Shown here: one piece after another, positions 9,436 to 18,575 of the stretch
Layout of the letters: each line of letters begins with the position of its first letter
Numbering within the stretch: the first letter of the stretch is position 1
DNA from: Hufsiella arboris
GTDB taxonomy: Bacteria > Bacteroidota > Bacteroidia > Sphingobacteriales > Sphingobacteriaceae
Assembly (NCBI RefSeq): GCF_009834875.1
Contig: NZ_WVHT01000004.1
Span: 248,001 to 312,000 of the forward strand
Length of the DNA: 64,000 nucleotides
Direction of reading: 5' to 3'
Notes under the pieces: generated by a model
What the model was told of the DNA's origin: nothing
Seen by the model: the letters and a program-made list of their open reading frames with translations, nothing else
The model's database searches: none
Made by a program: the position numbers and the translations under genes

Positions 9436-10317
9436 CTAGCCTTTCAACAGGTATTCTTTTACATATTTTGCGCTCTTTTGCACACACGCCATATCATTTG
9501 GAATGTAGTTGTTACCCTGTTCCACATACATATGCCTTACGCCGGCTGCATGTGCCAAAGGCAGGATAGCCTGAAAATCGATATCGCCATTACCCATAAA
9601 AGTATGCAGATCAGGATCTTTTCGGTCTCTGTCTTTAAGATGCCAAAGTTCAAAACGACCGGGATTTTTTCTAAACAATTCAGTTAAATCCTGTTTCATG
9701 TAAGATGCCCAGTACAAATCGAGCTCGAGCCTTACTATTGCTGGATCCGTTCGTTGCAGCAATAAGTCGTAAAGCATAAGCCCGTCATGGTCAACGAACT
9801 CAAAATTATGATTGTGATAAGCAAATTTTAAACCTGCAGCTGTAATCCGTTCACCGATTAAGTTTAACTGATCAATTAATTTTTTAAATGATTCTGCATC
9901 TCTCATGGATGGGTCCAACCATGGCCACACAATGTATGTTTGGCCAAGCTTTTCGGCCCCGGAGATACAAAGATCAGTATAACGTACCAGCTCTTCGTTA
10001 CCGGAACCGGGAGTAAAGAACTTATTCAGGTCGAAGTGACCGCTGGGAGATTTTAAGTTAAGATCATTTAGCAAGGTCTTGAAGTCCGAGGGATCATAAC
10101 CATAAAATTTTCCGTCATAGCCATAGATTTCGACTTCCCGGTAACCGTATTCTGAAATTTTTTTCAGCGTTCCTTTCACATCTTTAGACAAAGCGTCTCT
10201 GATGGTATAAAGTTGTAAACCCAAAGCATAAGGTTGCCGATTGTCTGCAAACGATGTACTACAGGCCGCGGCAGCAACCATCGTAACAGAATACTTTAAA
10301 AATTTTCGTCTTTTCAT
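9436..10317 (-). CDS. Exported sugar-phosphate isomerase/epimerase-like TIM-barrel protein
   Basis: 293 aa. MKRRKFLKYSVTMVAAAAC at the N-terminus is a Tat-like leader with a possible lipoprotein cysteine. The remainder is a xylose-isomerase-like TIM barrel (AP endonuclease 2 fold): LGLQLYTIRDAL opens the first strand, YHNHNFEF and LDLYWAS carry the usual His and Asp metal ligands, and HMYVEQGN closes the site. Such exported members in Bacteroidota act on oxidised sugars, but the substrate is unknown. Single gene, convergent with the small exported protein gene. Confidence 0.82.
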   Translation of the reverse strand: MKRRKFLKYSVTMVAAAACSTSFADNRQPYALGLQLYTIRDALSKDVKGTLKKISEYGYREVEIYGYDGKFYGYDPSDFKTLLNDLNLKSPSGHFDLNKFFTPGSGNEELVRYTDLCISGAEKLGQTYIVWPWLDPSMRDAESFKKLIDQLNLIGERITAAGLKFAYHNHNFEFVDHDGLMLYDLLLQRTDPAIVRLELDLYWASYMKQDLTELFRKNPGRFELWHLKDRDRKDPDLHTFMGNGDIDFQAILPLAHAAGVRHMYVEQGNNYIPNDMACVQKSAKYVKEYLLKG

Positions 10318-10571
10318 ATTTTAAGGTTGACCGAAAGTGGCTATCGGTGAAGGTTATGTGACTAAAATAATAATAAACAATTTGCTGAACAAAACGGCCA
10401 GCTGTTCATAACATTCGTGAAGGAAACGGTTCGGTTTAGCACTTATTGACAATAAATTTAGTAAGGGATTTTATCGCAATGAGAAATAATTAAATTGCAG
10501 ATGAAAGTGGCTTTTTATCCAAATGCGCCTTAAGTAGTTTAGATATGATACTGCAGTAAGAAAAAAGCAAA
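10318..10571. other. Intergenic region upstream of the VOC gene
   Basis: AT-rich DNA between two divergent genes. I see no perfect promoter; TAGTTTAG near 10537-10544 is one mismatch from a -7 box. The short leader frame beginning at 10572 is described with the VOC gene. Confidence 0.4.
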
Positions 10572-10709
10572 ATGAACAGACTAATAATTGCAATTTCGAT
10601 TGTAACAGTTCGCACAAATTGCAATCCGACAAAAAAAGCAAAAAAATGGAAGACCAAAAAAATGAAACAACAAACACACCTTCAACTAACGACACGTCCC
10701 CTAAGGTAA
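10572..10709 (+). pseudogene. Lipoprotein-like leader frame, out of phase with the VOC domain
   Basis: ATG at 10572 opens MNRLIIAISIVTVRTNCNP, which looks like a signal peptide ending at a lipid-anchored Cys17, then K-rich linker, and stops at 10707-10709. The linker in the neighbouring frame (SDKKSKKMEDQ) continues into the VOC domain. A shift of -1 at either of two phased A_AAA_AAA heptamers (10631-10637 and 10640-10646) joins the two. It is therefore either the broken 5' end of the VOC gene, a recoding site, or a homopolymer sequencing error. The lipobox residue before Cys (Asn) is not ideal. Confidence 0.5.
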
Positions 10710-11092
10710 CCGGCATTGGAGGCATTTTCTTTTTTTCTGACAATCCTAAAGAGGCGAGAGAATGGTACAGTAAAAACTTAGGACTTGAAACCAACGACTA
10801 TGGTTCGACTTTTGAATCCAGAAATGTAAACAAGCCTGAGGAAATTAATTCCCTCCAATGGAGCCCTTTCAAGCAAGGCAGCGAATATTTTGCGCCATCT
10901 AAAAAGGAATTTATGATTAACTATCGGGTTCAAAACATCGAAGGACTTGTGGAAAAATTAAAGGAAAATGGCGTGACTGTGCTTGACAGTGTCGCGACTT
11001 ACGACTATGGAAAATTTATACATATCATGGACCCGGAAGGCAACAAGATAGAACTTTGGGAACCAAGTGAAGATGACCAAAAGGGTGAGTAA
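10646..11092 (+). CDS. VOC (glyoxalase/bleomycin-resistance) family protein
   Basis: 148 aa from the ATG at 10646. One VOC module: GIGGIFFFSDNPKEAREWYS begins it and FIHIMDPEGNKIELWEP ends it with the metal-ligand Glu of the second beta-alpha-beta-beta-beta unit. It resembles YdcJ/GloA-like uncharacterised single-module proteins; the substrate is unknown. The first 25 residues are a polar Asn/Thr/Lys-rich linker, as expected behind a lipoprotein anchor, and a leader lies just upstream in another frame. The longer frame to TTG 10619 is not favoured. Confidence 0.85.
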   Translation: MEDQKNETTNTPSTNDTSPKVTGIGGIFFFSDNPKEAREWYSKNLGLETNDYGSTFESRNVNKPEEINSLQWSPFKQGSEYFAPSKKEFMINYRVQNIEGLVEKLKENGVTVLDSVATYDYGKFIHIMDPEGNKIELWEPSEDDQKGE

Positions 11093-11162
11093 CACGGTAA
11101 TTAATAGAATATTTATTCAGTTGCAGAAACAATCGACCACATATCGCTTCCATTGCCATCCA

Positions 11163-11200
11163 AAATAGAAGAGGCGCTTACGTGCCTCTTCTATTTATTC
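11163..11200. terminator. Bidirectional terminator between convergent genes
   Basis: Perfect 13-bp stem AAATAGAAGAGGC (11163-11175) with GCCTCTTCTATTT (11184-11196). A/T-rich flanks on both sides suit termination of both the VOC gene and the minus-strand MFS gene. Confidence 0.8.
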
Positions 11201-11255
11201 ACGCGCTCGTTGAACGTAAACACAAATTCGATTTATCCGTTTACGATTAAATCGA

Positions 11256-12728
11256 TTACTTATTGCCAGCCGCTGGCTTTCCCTCCCTGTTCCGGAAAGT
11301 TTTCATTCCATTTCTAACCATTCCGGCGGTCGCAGTATTTCTGATCTTACTTCTCATGTTCGCCCGCATGTAAAGCATCACCCGCGAAGGGTCGGTTGAT
11401 CCTGTTTCACGAACTGCTTTTAACCAGCGCAGCGAAAGCATGGCCAGCAAACCGCCAAAAATGAAGAAGTAGTTCCAACCCTGTAAGTGAATGACATTTA
11501 CTACGGTTGAGGTTTGCTCGTCGGTAAAAGAAATAGAACCAGCCATCTGATGCGTGGCAAAAAAGTCGGCCATCAGACCGCCTAATAGCGGAGCAAGTGC
11601 TGAGAAAACAGCCACAGCCATATTCTTTGCAGACAAATAAGCCATCGCCTCGTTTTTAGGTGCCAGCTTAATACCGATGTTATTTAAAGCCAGGTTTATT
11701 CCAGAAGTAGAAATCCCGCTCACAATATTGATCAAAACCAATAAGGCGAGACTTAATATATAATGTGACGGCATCGACGTAAAACTCATCGCGAGGATAC
11801 AGGCGATGTAAGCCGGTGCACACAAACTGATAATACTTTTATTGCTGTGCTTATCGGTATATCTGCCCCATAATTTGATCGAAAAAATCCCGCTGATTTG
11901 GCCGATGATGCCTAAAGCGATCACATACGAAATCGGCAGACCGATTGTTTTGAGCATGAACACTGAGAAAAACGGCGTGGCTAAGTTTAATGCAAATGCC
12001 CAAAAAGAATTGAAAATCAGCAATCTTCTAAAATTCTTATCCTTCAATGGCTTTTTGAAAAGCGTCAACGTATTTTCATTGGTTACAGACATCGTTGGTT
12101 CGGGCGTACGCGCAAGCATCCAGGCGCTTAACATTCCGAACAAACCACCTATAATAAACATAATAAGGTAGGCATATCCGACATAACCGGGATGGCTGGA
12201 CTTTATGTAATCAAGCGCTGTGGCTATTCCCAGGCTCAAAGTAACGCTCGCGATTTGCGCCAATCTGCTGCGGTGTGAGAAAAACGATCCAAGCTTTTCG
12301 TCTGGAATAAGGTCTTTCATCCACGAGTTCCAGCTTGCGCCGGAAATCGATCCGCCGAAATAATGAATAGATAATAGAAAAATCAGCACCTGGATGCTGG
12401 TTCCCGCTGTAAACATAAAAGGCAACGCGCCAATTAAAAATAACGGGAAGCGTGCAACGACCGTGCTTATAAACGATATTGCTCTCCGATTTTTATATCG
12501 CTGCACAAGCCAAATGGATAAAAGCTGGAAAATATTACTAAACGTAGGCAAGGACGCTAAAATACCCAGCTGGAAATTTGACGCTCCCAACTGAACCGCA
12601 AGCGCCACCAGGAATGTACCGCCGGTAAATGCAACCATCGCTTCGGAAGCGACTCCATCAGTGACAACGTACTTTAATCCCCTGTTAATTTGTGTGTCTG
12701 ATAATTTTTCTGAAGTTCTAAATCCCAT
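11256..12728 (-). CDS. MFS transporter
   Basis: 490 aa from the ATG at 12728 (MGFRTSEKLSD); a longer frame to a TTG at 12818 is possible but not favoured. About 12 membrane segments in two halves, with the basic loop WLVQRYKNRRA between helices 2 and 3 and LWGRYTDKHSNK in the second half, both MFS loop motifs. A large periplasmic insertion with KSSHPGYVG is absent of known domain. Substrate unknown. No cotranscribed partner; a strong bidirectional terminator follows. Confidence 0.82.
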   Translation of the reverse strand: MGFRTSEKLSDTQINRGLKYVVTDGVASEAMVAFTGGTFLVALAVQLGASNFQLGILASLPTFSNIFQLLSIWLVQRYKNRRAISFISTVVARFPLFLIGALPFMFTAGTSIQVLIFLLSIHYFGGSISGASWNSWMKDLIPDEKLGSFFSHRSRLAQIASVTLSLGIATALDYIKSSHPGYVGYAYLIMFIIGGLFGMLSAWMLARTPEPTMSVTNENTLTLFKKPLKDKNFRRLLIFNSFWAFALNLATPFFSVFMLKTIGLPISYVIALGIIGQISGIFSIKLWGRYTDKHSNKSIISLCAPAYIACILAMSFTSMPSHYILSLALLVLINIVSGISTSGINLALNNIGIKLAPKNEAMAYLSAKNMAVAVFSALAPLLGGLMADFFATHQMAGSISFTDEQTSTVVNVIHLQGWNYFFIFGGLLAMLSLRWLKAVRETGSTDPSRVMLYMRANMRSKIRNTATAGMVRNGMKTFRNREGKPAAGNK

Positions 12729-12910
12729 TTCTCTCTGAATCAGGGTGTGGTGCCTGATTTCCCGCTCGGTACTAACAAAACAGCTTCCACTATTTAAATT
12801 CGCGACTGATTTACTCAATATGGGATTTCTGATTCACTAAGGCAGGAAGCGGATGGGAGCTGCTGACAATATTATGATACATTGTCTATCACCGACGAGG
12901 CTATTTCCGG

Positions 12911-12936
12911 GGAGTGTAGAACTGCCGCTACACTCC
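12911..12936. other. Intergenic hairpin
   Basis: GGAGTGTAG (12911-12919) pairs perfectly with CTACACTCC (12928-12936). It lies just downstream of the stop of the minus-strand gene ending at 12945. No U run follows on the minus strand, so it is more a 3' stem than a standard terminator. Confidence 0.45.
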
Positions 12937-12944
12937 ACAGTTTA

Positions 12945-13442
12945 TCATTTTTGTGTCAGTGGGAGATTATAGAATATACGAAGGTTTCCGACGCCCTTGC
13001 TTGTGCTCGTCATAGGATTAAATTCACCGAAGTTATAACCGGCAGCGAGCCCGATATTATTATTAAAAGTGAAAGCGGCGCCAAGACCGGCATCGAGCTT
13101 TAGCTTTTTTTCAGGTGTGTATTGGGCCGGCGACATATTCATTTGGAAGATATCACATTGGAGGTACAAACTCAATGGTCCTACGATCGGCGATTGTGAG
13201 TAAATGCGGCCGCCGATATTCGCCTGTTGATGGTTAGCCACGAAGAAGCTTTTAATTACCGGCCCTACCGAAATCTGTTGATTATTCTGGGTGGCGAATC
13301 CAATCATAAGGCTACCCTGGTAATTTGTGGTAGTATGCGATGAAAGACCAGCCTGCGTAGAGAGCATCCAATTCAGGGAGCTTTGCCCGCTCACTTTCAG
13401 AACAACAAAAAAACAAATTATCGAAAGAGTAAAAATTCTCAT
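12945..13442 (-). CDS. Exported beta-barrel-like protein of unknown function
   Basis: 165 aa with a signal peptide (MRIFTLSIICFFVVLKVSGQ). The mature part alternates polar and hydrophobic residues and ends in an aromatic-rich strand (NLRIFYNLPL), as in small outer-membrane beta-barrels. GLAAGYNFGEF and LDAGLGAAFTF are typical strand pairs. No named family recognised. Stands alone between the MFS gene and a divergent NlpC/P60 gene. Confidence 0.7.
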   Translation of the reverse strand: MRIFTLSIICFFVVLKVSGQSSLNWMLSTQAGLSSHTTTNYQGSLMIGFATQNNQQISVGPVIKSFFVANHQQANIGGRIYSQSPIVGPLSLYLQCDIFQMNMSPAQYTPEKKLKLDAGLGAAFTFNNNIGLAAGYNFGEFNPMTSTSKGVGNLRIFYNLPLTQK

Positions 13443-13640
13443 GTGAAAAACTTTTAGGCAAATTACAAACCACTTTACTCAACAATTTCACTATCAGCCA
13501 ATTGTATAATGTTTAGTGAAAAAACATGAGTAAATATTTCCCGGTTTATATCGGGTTTTTTCCACGCTAAGCTTGACGTTTGCTTTTTTTTCACATAACT
13601 AACAGCCGAATTCTATTATCTTACGACCTTAATTTCGTTA

Positions 13641-14171
13641 ATGAAGTATTATAGTCTTATTTGCCTGCTAAGCATGGCTTTTTGCAGCCGACCGGAAAAT
13701 AAATCGAACACCGTTAGTTTAAAATCAAGCCACGCGATAGCTGTAAAAGACAGTATTCATATCAATACGATGAATGTTCGTTCTAATGACCTGATAAGCT
13801 ATGCGCAAACGTTGAAAGGAATACCCTATAAATATGGGTCCGTCGATCCGAACGTTGGTTTTGATTGCTCAGGGTTTATTACCTATGTTTTCAATCACTT
13901 CCATATCACCGTTCCAAGATCAACACAAGAGTTTTCGCGGGTTGCCAATCGAATTAATGTCTCGCGGTCGAAACCCGGAGACCTAATTATTTTTACAGGT
14001 ACTGACAGCACCAAACGGAGTGAAGGCCATATGGGAATCATTACAGAAACTGGAGCAAATGGAATTAATTTTATCCACAGCACATCCGGAAAAGCTTACA
14101 GCGTAACAACAACGCCGTTAAATGCTTACTATCAGGGAAGATATTTATATGTGATCAGGTTATTCAAATAG
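13641..14171 (+). CDS. NlpC/P60 family (C40) cell-wall peptidase
   Basis: 176 aa with an N-terminal export signal and a cysteine at residue 15 that could be lipidated, though the lipobox is imperfect. The papain-like C40 domain has Cys76 in FDCSGF, His130 in EGHMGI and His146 in FIHS, the expected triad. Predicted to cleave peptide stems of peptidoglycan in the periplasm. Its stop is directly abutted by the stop of the convergent lipoprotein gene (14171/14172) with no terminator between. Confidence 0.9.
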   Translation: MKYYSLICLLSMAFCSRPENKSNTVSLKSSHAIAVKDSIHINTMNVRSNDLISYAQTLKGIPYKYGSVDPNVGFDCSGFITYVFNHFHITVPRSTQEFSRVANRINVSRSKPGDLIIFTGTDSTKRSEGHMGIITETGANGINFIHSTSGKAYSVTTTPLNAYYQGRYLYVIRLFK

Positions 14172-14630
14172 TTATTCCAGCCTTTTTAACACGAATTCCA
14201 TTTTAGATTGGATTGGTTTGGCGTCCCGGTCGAGCATAAACAAGCGGTTTGGTTTGGCACTATAGCGCACATAGAACTTTTTCTTCTCCGGAATAGAATC
14301 ATTTAAAACAAAAAGGGACGCGTTATTATCCTTGCCATAGCCACGTTCGATATTGTAATGGCCCGTAGAACGGAATGGTGTTGAATTTTTACCCAAATAA
14401 ATATCTTCCATCAGGAAAGTATTGTCAGCATAAAAGTTAAGCGTTGTTTTTATACCTTCGCAATCGGCACAGGGAATTGTTCCGGAATAACTTTCAATAA
14501 CTTTCTTATTGACACTATCCGGATGTGTTAATGCATATTTTTCTGGATTGGCTTTCAACTGAACTTTTTTCTTTCCGCATGATGCAATAACAAGTGCAGC
14601 AAACAGAAATAAAACATGAGAAATTTTCAT
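14172..14630 (-). CDS. NlpE-like lipoprotein (copper resistance NlpE N-terminal domain)
   Basis: 152 aa from the ATG at 14630, since MKISHVLFLFAALVIASC is a good lipoprotein signal; the longer frame to 14663 is rejected. YSGTIPCADCEGIKTTL with CxxC is the core of the NlpE N-terminal fold, followed by a small beta barrel and FVLKRLE at the end. In enterobacteria NlpE signals envelope stress to Cpx; no Cpx genes are nearby, so the role here is open. Tail to tail with the peptidase gene with zero spacing. Confidence 0.85.
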   Translation of the reverse strand: MKISHVLFLFAALVIASCGKKKVQLKANPEKYALTHPDSVNKKVIESYSGTIPCADCEGIKTTLNFYADNTFLMEDIYLGKNSTPFRSTGHYNIERGYGKDNNASLFVLNDSIPEKKKFYVRYSAKPNRLFMLDRDAKPIQSKMEFVLKRLE

Positions 14631-14708
14631 TATAATCGGCAGTTTTGATATATAAAGCCACAAACGGACAAAATGTTTGTGGCTTCGTGATTTTGCTGCC
14701 TAACAGCC

Positions 14709-15701
14709 TTATTCTACCAAAATAGATTCAATAGAAGTTAATTCCTCAGAAGAAAAATTGATATTGTTTAAGCACCTCAGCGAGTCGAGAAGTTGTTCGC
14801 TACTACTTGCACCAACCAGCACTGATGTAACACGCTCATCTTTCAATAGCCAGGAAAGCGCCATTTGAGCAAGAGTTTGCCCTCTTTTTTTAGCAAACTC
14901 ATTTAACGCAGCCACCTGTTTCAAACGTTCAGGAGTTACCTGGCTGGTTTGTAAAAATCCGTGTGATTTAGCGGCACGCGAATTTTCAGGAATTCCTTTT
15001 AAGTATTTATCTGTTAATAAGCCTTGCGCCAATGGAGAGAATGGAATGCAACCAACGCCTTCCCTTTCAAGGACATCGAGTAAGCCGCCTTCCACCCAAC
15101 GTTCAAACATCGAATACTTAGGCTGATGAATTAAACAGGGTGTTCCCAGTTGCTTAAGCATTTGAATGGCTTTTTCGGCTTCTTCCGCCTGGTAATTTGA
15201 TATACCGACATAAAGCGCTTTTCCCTGGCGAACTATCAGGTCAAGAGCTGTCATTGTTTCCTCCAATGGCGTTTCGGGGTCCGGGCGGTGATGATAGAAA
15301 ATATCCACATAGTCAAGCTTCATCCGTTTCAGACTTTGGTCGAGGCTTGATACCAGGTATTTCTTTGAACCCCAGTCGCCGTAAGGACCATCCCACATGG
15401 TATACCCCGCTTTTGATGAAATAATCATTTCATCACGGTAGGCGGCAAAATCTGTACTGATAATTTTACCGAAATTTTCTTCAGCTGAGCCCGGAGGCGG
15501 GCCATAATTATTGGCCAGGTCGAAGTGAGTTACGCCGTTGTCAAAAGCCGTAAACAGTGTTTTTTTAAACTGCTCTAAAACATCCACGCCACCGAAATTA
15601 TGCCAAAGGCCAAGTGAAAGCGCAGGAAGTTTAATGCCGCTTTTTCCGCAGCGGCGATATTGCATATTCGAATATCTTGAATCGTTTGGTTGGTAAGTCA
15701 T
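14709..15701 (-). CDS. yghZ: Aldo/keto reductase, L-glyceraldehyde 3-phosphate reductase type
   Basis: 330 aa. NADPH-dependent reductase of the YghZ/Kv-beta-like AKR14 branch. The tetrad is Asp61, Tyr66, Lys97 and His138, within THFDLANNYGPPPGSAEENF and SSKAGYTMWDGPYGDW, both near identical to the E. coli enzyme that reduces toxic L-glyceraldehyde 3-phosphate. It is last in a minus-strand group after pfkB, which links it to the triose-phosphate pool. Start ATG 15701. Confidence 0.9.
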   Translation of the reverse strand: MTYQPNDSRYSNMQYRRCGKSGIKLPALSLGLWHNFGGVDVLEQFKKTLFTAFDNGVTHFDLANNYGPPPGSAEENFGKIISTDFAAYRDEMIISSKAGYTMWDGPYGDWGSKKYLVSSLDQSLKRMKLDYVDIFYHHRPDPETPLEETMTALDLIVRQGKALYVGISNYQAEEAEKAIQMLKQLGTPCLIHQPKYSMFERWVEGGLLDVLEREGVGCIPFSPLAQGLLTDKYLKGIPENSRAAKSHGFLQTSQVTPERLKQVAALNEFAKKRGQTLAQMALSWLLKDERVTSVLVGASSSEQLLDSLRCLNNINFSSEELTSIESILVE

Positions 15702-15747
15702 GTTTCGAAATTATATCAATAAGACCGTTAATTAAAATGAATATCGG

Positions 15748-16683
15748 CTATCGCTTCAGAAGCCCGTCATAAAGTTTTAGAGCGTCGTCTTTATTAAATA
15801 GCTCAGTGCCATGATTCATCGTTGCCGCGGTGCCACAAGCAATGCCCATTCGCACGGTTTCCCGCAGATTCTTTCCGGTAGACAGGGCGTAAACCATTCC
15901 TGCAACCATACTATCGCCAGCGCCAACGGTACTTTTCTTTTTAACGGTTGGAGCAGGCACCAGCTCCGAGAAATCTTTTGTAACCAGGCAAGCTCCGTTT
16001 GGCCCCATCGACACAACGATAACTTCGCAAGGCTTGTCGGAAATAAGTTTCTTAGCCGCATCGATAACAGATTCATCATCGAGTTCACTAATGCCCGAAA
16101 GCATACTCAGTTCGGCAAGATTAGGTTTCAGTAAAAATATACCTTCATCGGCAGCGTGCTTTAATGCCTCGCCGGAGGTATCGACAACCAGGCGGCTTCC
16201 CAGGCGTTTGGTAAGGCGGGCAATCCTGGCGAGGAAATCTTTATGAATCCCGGGAGGAAGGCTTCCGCTGGCCACAATATATTCAGCACCAGAAGCCAAC
16301 TCTTCAATTTTTTGGTAAATCAACTTTTCTTCATCTTCGTAAATTTCGTTTCCCGGCATGCCAAACCGGTATTGTTGATTATTGGTTGTACTAACTACTA
16401 TAAAATTCTCGCGTGTCCAGTTTTTTGTCGGCACCGAATATTGTTCAATTCCCTCCTTCTCCAAAAGCTCCTGAAGTAACTGCCCTGGCATGCCACCTGC
16501 AGGAAACACAGTTTTCGCATGGAGGCCAAGCCTTTTTAAGCCGCGCGAGACGTTGATACCGCCACCACCCGCTTCATATTTGGGTACTGCGCAACGCATC
16601 TTATGCTCTGGCAGGATAAAGTCAACCGTTGTGCTTTTATCTATCGCCGGACTTAACGTTAGGGTTACAATATTGCTTTTCAT
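15748..16683 (-). CDS. pfkB: 6-phosphofructokinase II (PfkB family)
   Basis: 311 aa, nearly the length of E. coli Pfk-2 (309 aa) and aligned with it from end to end: KMRCAVPKYEAGGGGINVSR at the start, GSLPPG in the middle and STVGAGDSMV with catalytic Asp257. Phosphorylates fructose 6-phosphate to fructose 1,6-bisphosphate. 1-phosphofructokinase or tagatose-6-P kinase activity is possible in this family, but no PTS or tagatose genes are near, and fbaB lies two genes upstream. Confidence 0.92.
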   Translation of the reverse strand: MKSNIVTLTLSPAIDKSTTVDFILPEHKMRCAVPKYEAGGGGINVSRGLKRLGLHAKTVFPAGGMPGQLLQELLEKEGIEQYSVPTKNWTRENFIVVSTTNNQQYRFGMPGNEIYEDEEKLIYQKIEELASGAEYIVASGSLPPGIHKDFLARIARLTKRLGSRLVVDTSGEALKHAADEGIFLLKPNLAELSMLSGISELDDESVIDAAKKLISDKPCEVIVVSMGPNGACLVTKDFSELVPAPTVKKKSTVGAGDSMVAGMVYALSTGKNLRETVRMGIACGTAATMNHGTELFNKDDALKLYDGLLKR

Positions 16684-16689
16684 TTTCGA

Positions 16690-18525
16690 TTAAATTATGC
16701 TATGCAACGATTCTCCTTTAGCGCCCATCTCGTCTACCCGCTTTTCTACCTCGGCGTCCAAAATTAGTGGCGGCGCGTGGTGCGGCTTAATCCGGGCATC
16801 AACGATAAGCGGCCCGTTACATCCCCAATGTTTATGTTCTATAAACGGATTGACACCATGAATATCGTGAGACGGATTGCTTCTTGTAAAAGTCACCCAA
16901 ACGAAATTATTCATGCTTGCCGCCGTAAATTTCTCGTCGTCACATAAAACCAATAGAACTAATGACTGGAGATCCCGGGACTTCAAAGTCTCATTGATTA
17001 CCGCGAGCTCAGCTTTAATGTTGCCACTATCATATTTTGGAGCTCTTACAGCAATCACTCCGGGCATAACAAATTTGCAGTTTTCAAACGGCGCCGGAAG
17101 GTTAAAATTAACTGGCAACGCATTGCATAACTCGCGCTTCTTATTGCCTGCTGCCGCAATAATAACTTTGGAACCTGAGTTAATATCGGTTCCCGAGTAA
17201 TCAAGTGTATCGATTGTCGTACGGGTTATAAAATGCAGATCGCGCGACAGATCAACCCGTTCAAGTATGTGCTTAAAGAATGTTTTTATATCATGAATAT
17301 CAAGATTGCTGTCATCTTCCTTCGCGGCAATAAAAAGATACTTGGCCAGCGACAGCTGATTTTTCCCGAGAATATGATTAGCGATGGTGAGAATTTCCTG
17401 TGGCCGTTGCTCCTGTAAAAACGGTGTATAACGTTCACTTCCAATTGCAAAAAGCAAGGGATGAACGCCCGCGGCGTCAACTGCATGGATGGCCTTTAAA
17501 CCCGGTATCTCCTGCGGAATCGCAGAACCCGTTATTTCATGGATGAGCGCACCAAAGCTGGTGTCCTCCTGCGGCGGCCGCCCGACTACCGTAAACGCCC
17601 AAATGGCATCCTTTTTATGATAAACATTATGAACTTTCATCACCGGAAACGGATGTTTCAGGCTGTAATAGCCCAGGTGATCTCCAAACGGCCCCTCCGG
17701 TTTGTTATCCTGAGGAAACACTTCTCCTGTGATAACAAAATCAGCATCTGCTGATATGCAGAAACCTTCCGGGTCATAAAAATACCTGAAGCGCCGGTTA
17801 TTCAAAGCGCCGGCAAACGTTAGCTCAGAAAGCCCTTCGGGCAATGGCATAACTGCTGCAAGCGAATGTGAAGGCGGCCCACCGATAAAAATGCTGACTT
17901 TTAATGACTGACCTTTAGCATTTGATTTCGCCTGGTGAATACCAATTCCTCGATGCAACTGATAATGAAGTCCAATCTCTTTATCCTTAATATAGTCATT
18001 GCCGGATAGCTGTATACGATACATTCCGACATTTGAATTCATGACACCAGCTTTTTCAACGTCTTCGGTGTAAACCTGCGGAAGCGTGACAAACGGACCT
18101 CCATCCATTGGCCAGTTGACGATTTGCGGAAGATCGCTGATCCGGCACTTTTCAAATTGAGAAATGGTATTTGCGCTAACCTTTAACGGCAATGCAGATA
18201 AAGCGTTTATTGATGAACCAGCATATTTAAGCGGATTTTTTAAAGCTTTCAATGGGTCCGAGCGAAGACTTACAAGGGTTTTGATCTTATCCAGCGAATC
18301 CCGGAAAATAAACCTTGACCGCTCAATCGTACCAAACAAATTAGAAACAGCCGGAAATGTACTGCCCTTGACGTTCTCGAACAAAATTGCCGGCCCGTGA
18401 TTCTCAAAAACCCTGAGATGAATAGATGCCATCTCGAGGTATGGATCAACTTCTTTCTTAATGCGAACGAGGTGACCATGCTTTTCAAGATCAGAAATAC
18501 ACTGCTGCAAATTTTTATATCCCAT
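16690..18525 (-). CDS. UbiD-family prFMN-dependent decarboxylase
   Basis: 611 aa. Reversible non-oxidative (de)carboxylase needing prenylated FMN. Hallmarks: KPEGPFGDHLGYYS carrying the acid residues and VVGRPPQEDT; the C-terminal lid ends in EKRVDEMG. No ubiX (prFMN synthase) gene is in the window. Bacteroidota make menaquinone, so a ubiquinone role is unlikely; the substrate is unknown. It sits between pfkB (6 nt) and fbaB (50 nt), and a perfect TACTTTTG -7 box upstream suggests it can begin a transcript. Confidence 0.86.
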   Translation of the reverse strand: MGYKNLQQCISDLEKHGHLVRIKKEVDPYLEMASIHLRVFENHGPAILFENVKGSTFPAVSNLFGTIERSRFIFRDSLDKIKTLVSLRSDPLKALKNPLKYAGSSINALSALPLKVSANTISQFEKCRISDLPQIVNWPMDGGPFVTLPQVYTEDVEKAGVMNSNVGMYRIQLSGNDYIKDKEIGLHYQLHRGIGIHQAKSNAKGQSLKVSIFIGGPPSHSLAAVMPLPEGLSELTFAGALNNRRFRYFYDPEGFCISADADFVITGEVFPQDNKPEGPFGDHLGYYSLKHPFPVMKVHNVYHKKDAIWAFTVVGRPPQEDTSFGALIHEITGSAIPQEIPGLKAIHAVDAAGVHPLLFAIGSERYTPFLQEQRPQEILTIANHILGKNQLSLAKYLFIAAKEDDSNLDIHDIKTFFKHILERVDLSRDLHFITRTTIDTLDYSGTDINSGSKVIIAAAGNKKRELCNALPVNFNLPAPFENCKFVMPGVIAVRAPKYDSGNIKAELAVINETLKSRDLQSLVLLVLCDDEKFTAASMNNFVWVTFTRSNPSHDIHGVNPFIEHKHWGCNGPLIVDARIKPHHAPPLILDAEVEKRVDEMGAKGESLHSII

Positions 18526-18542
18526 CAGGTGAAACTAGGTCA

Positions 18543-18550
18543 CAAAAGTA
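18543..18550 (-). promoter_or_regulatory. -7 box upstream of the ubiD-like gene
   Basis: TACTTTTG on the minus strand fits TAnnTTTG exactly and lies 17 nt before the ATG at 18525. No convincing TTG at the -33 distance. It may give ubiD-pfkB-yghZ expression independent of fbaB. Confidence 0.4.
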
Positions 18551-18575
18551 ATCGTTCAAGTGAAAAAGCGTAGAA

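Noticed and set aside
12728-12818. Longer N-terminus for the MFS transporter from a TTG
   Set aside because: The added 30 residues are polar and not transporter-like; the ATG at 12728 fits better.
13539-13560. CCCG/CGGG hairpin followed by Ts
   Set aside because: Looks like a terminator on the plus strand, but no plus-strand gene precedes it; the stem is only 4-5 bp.
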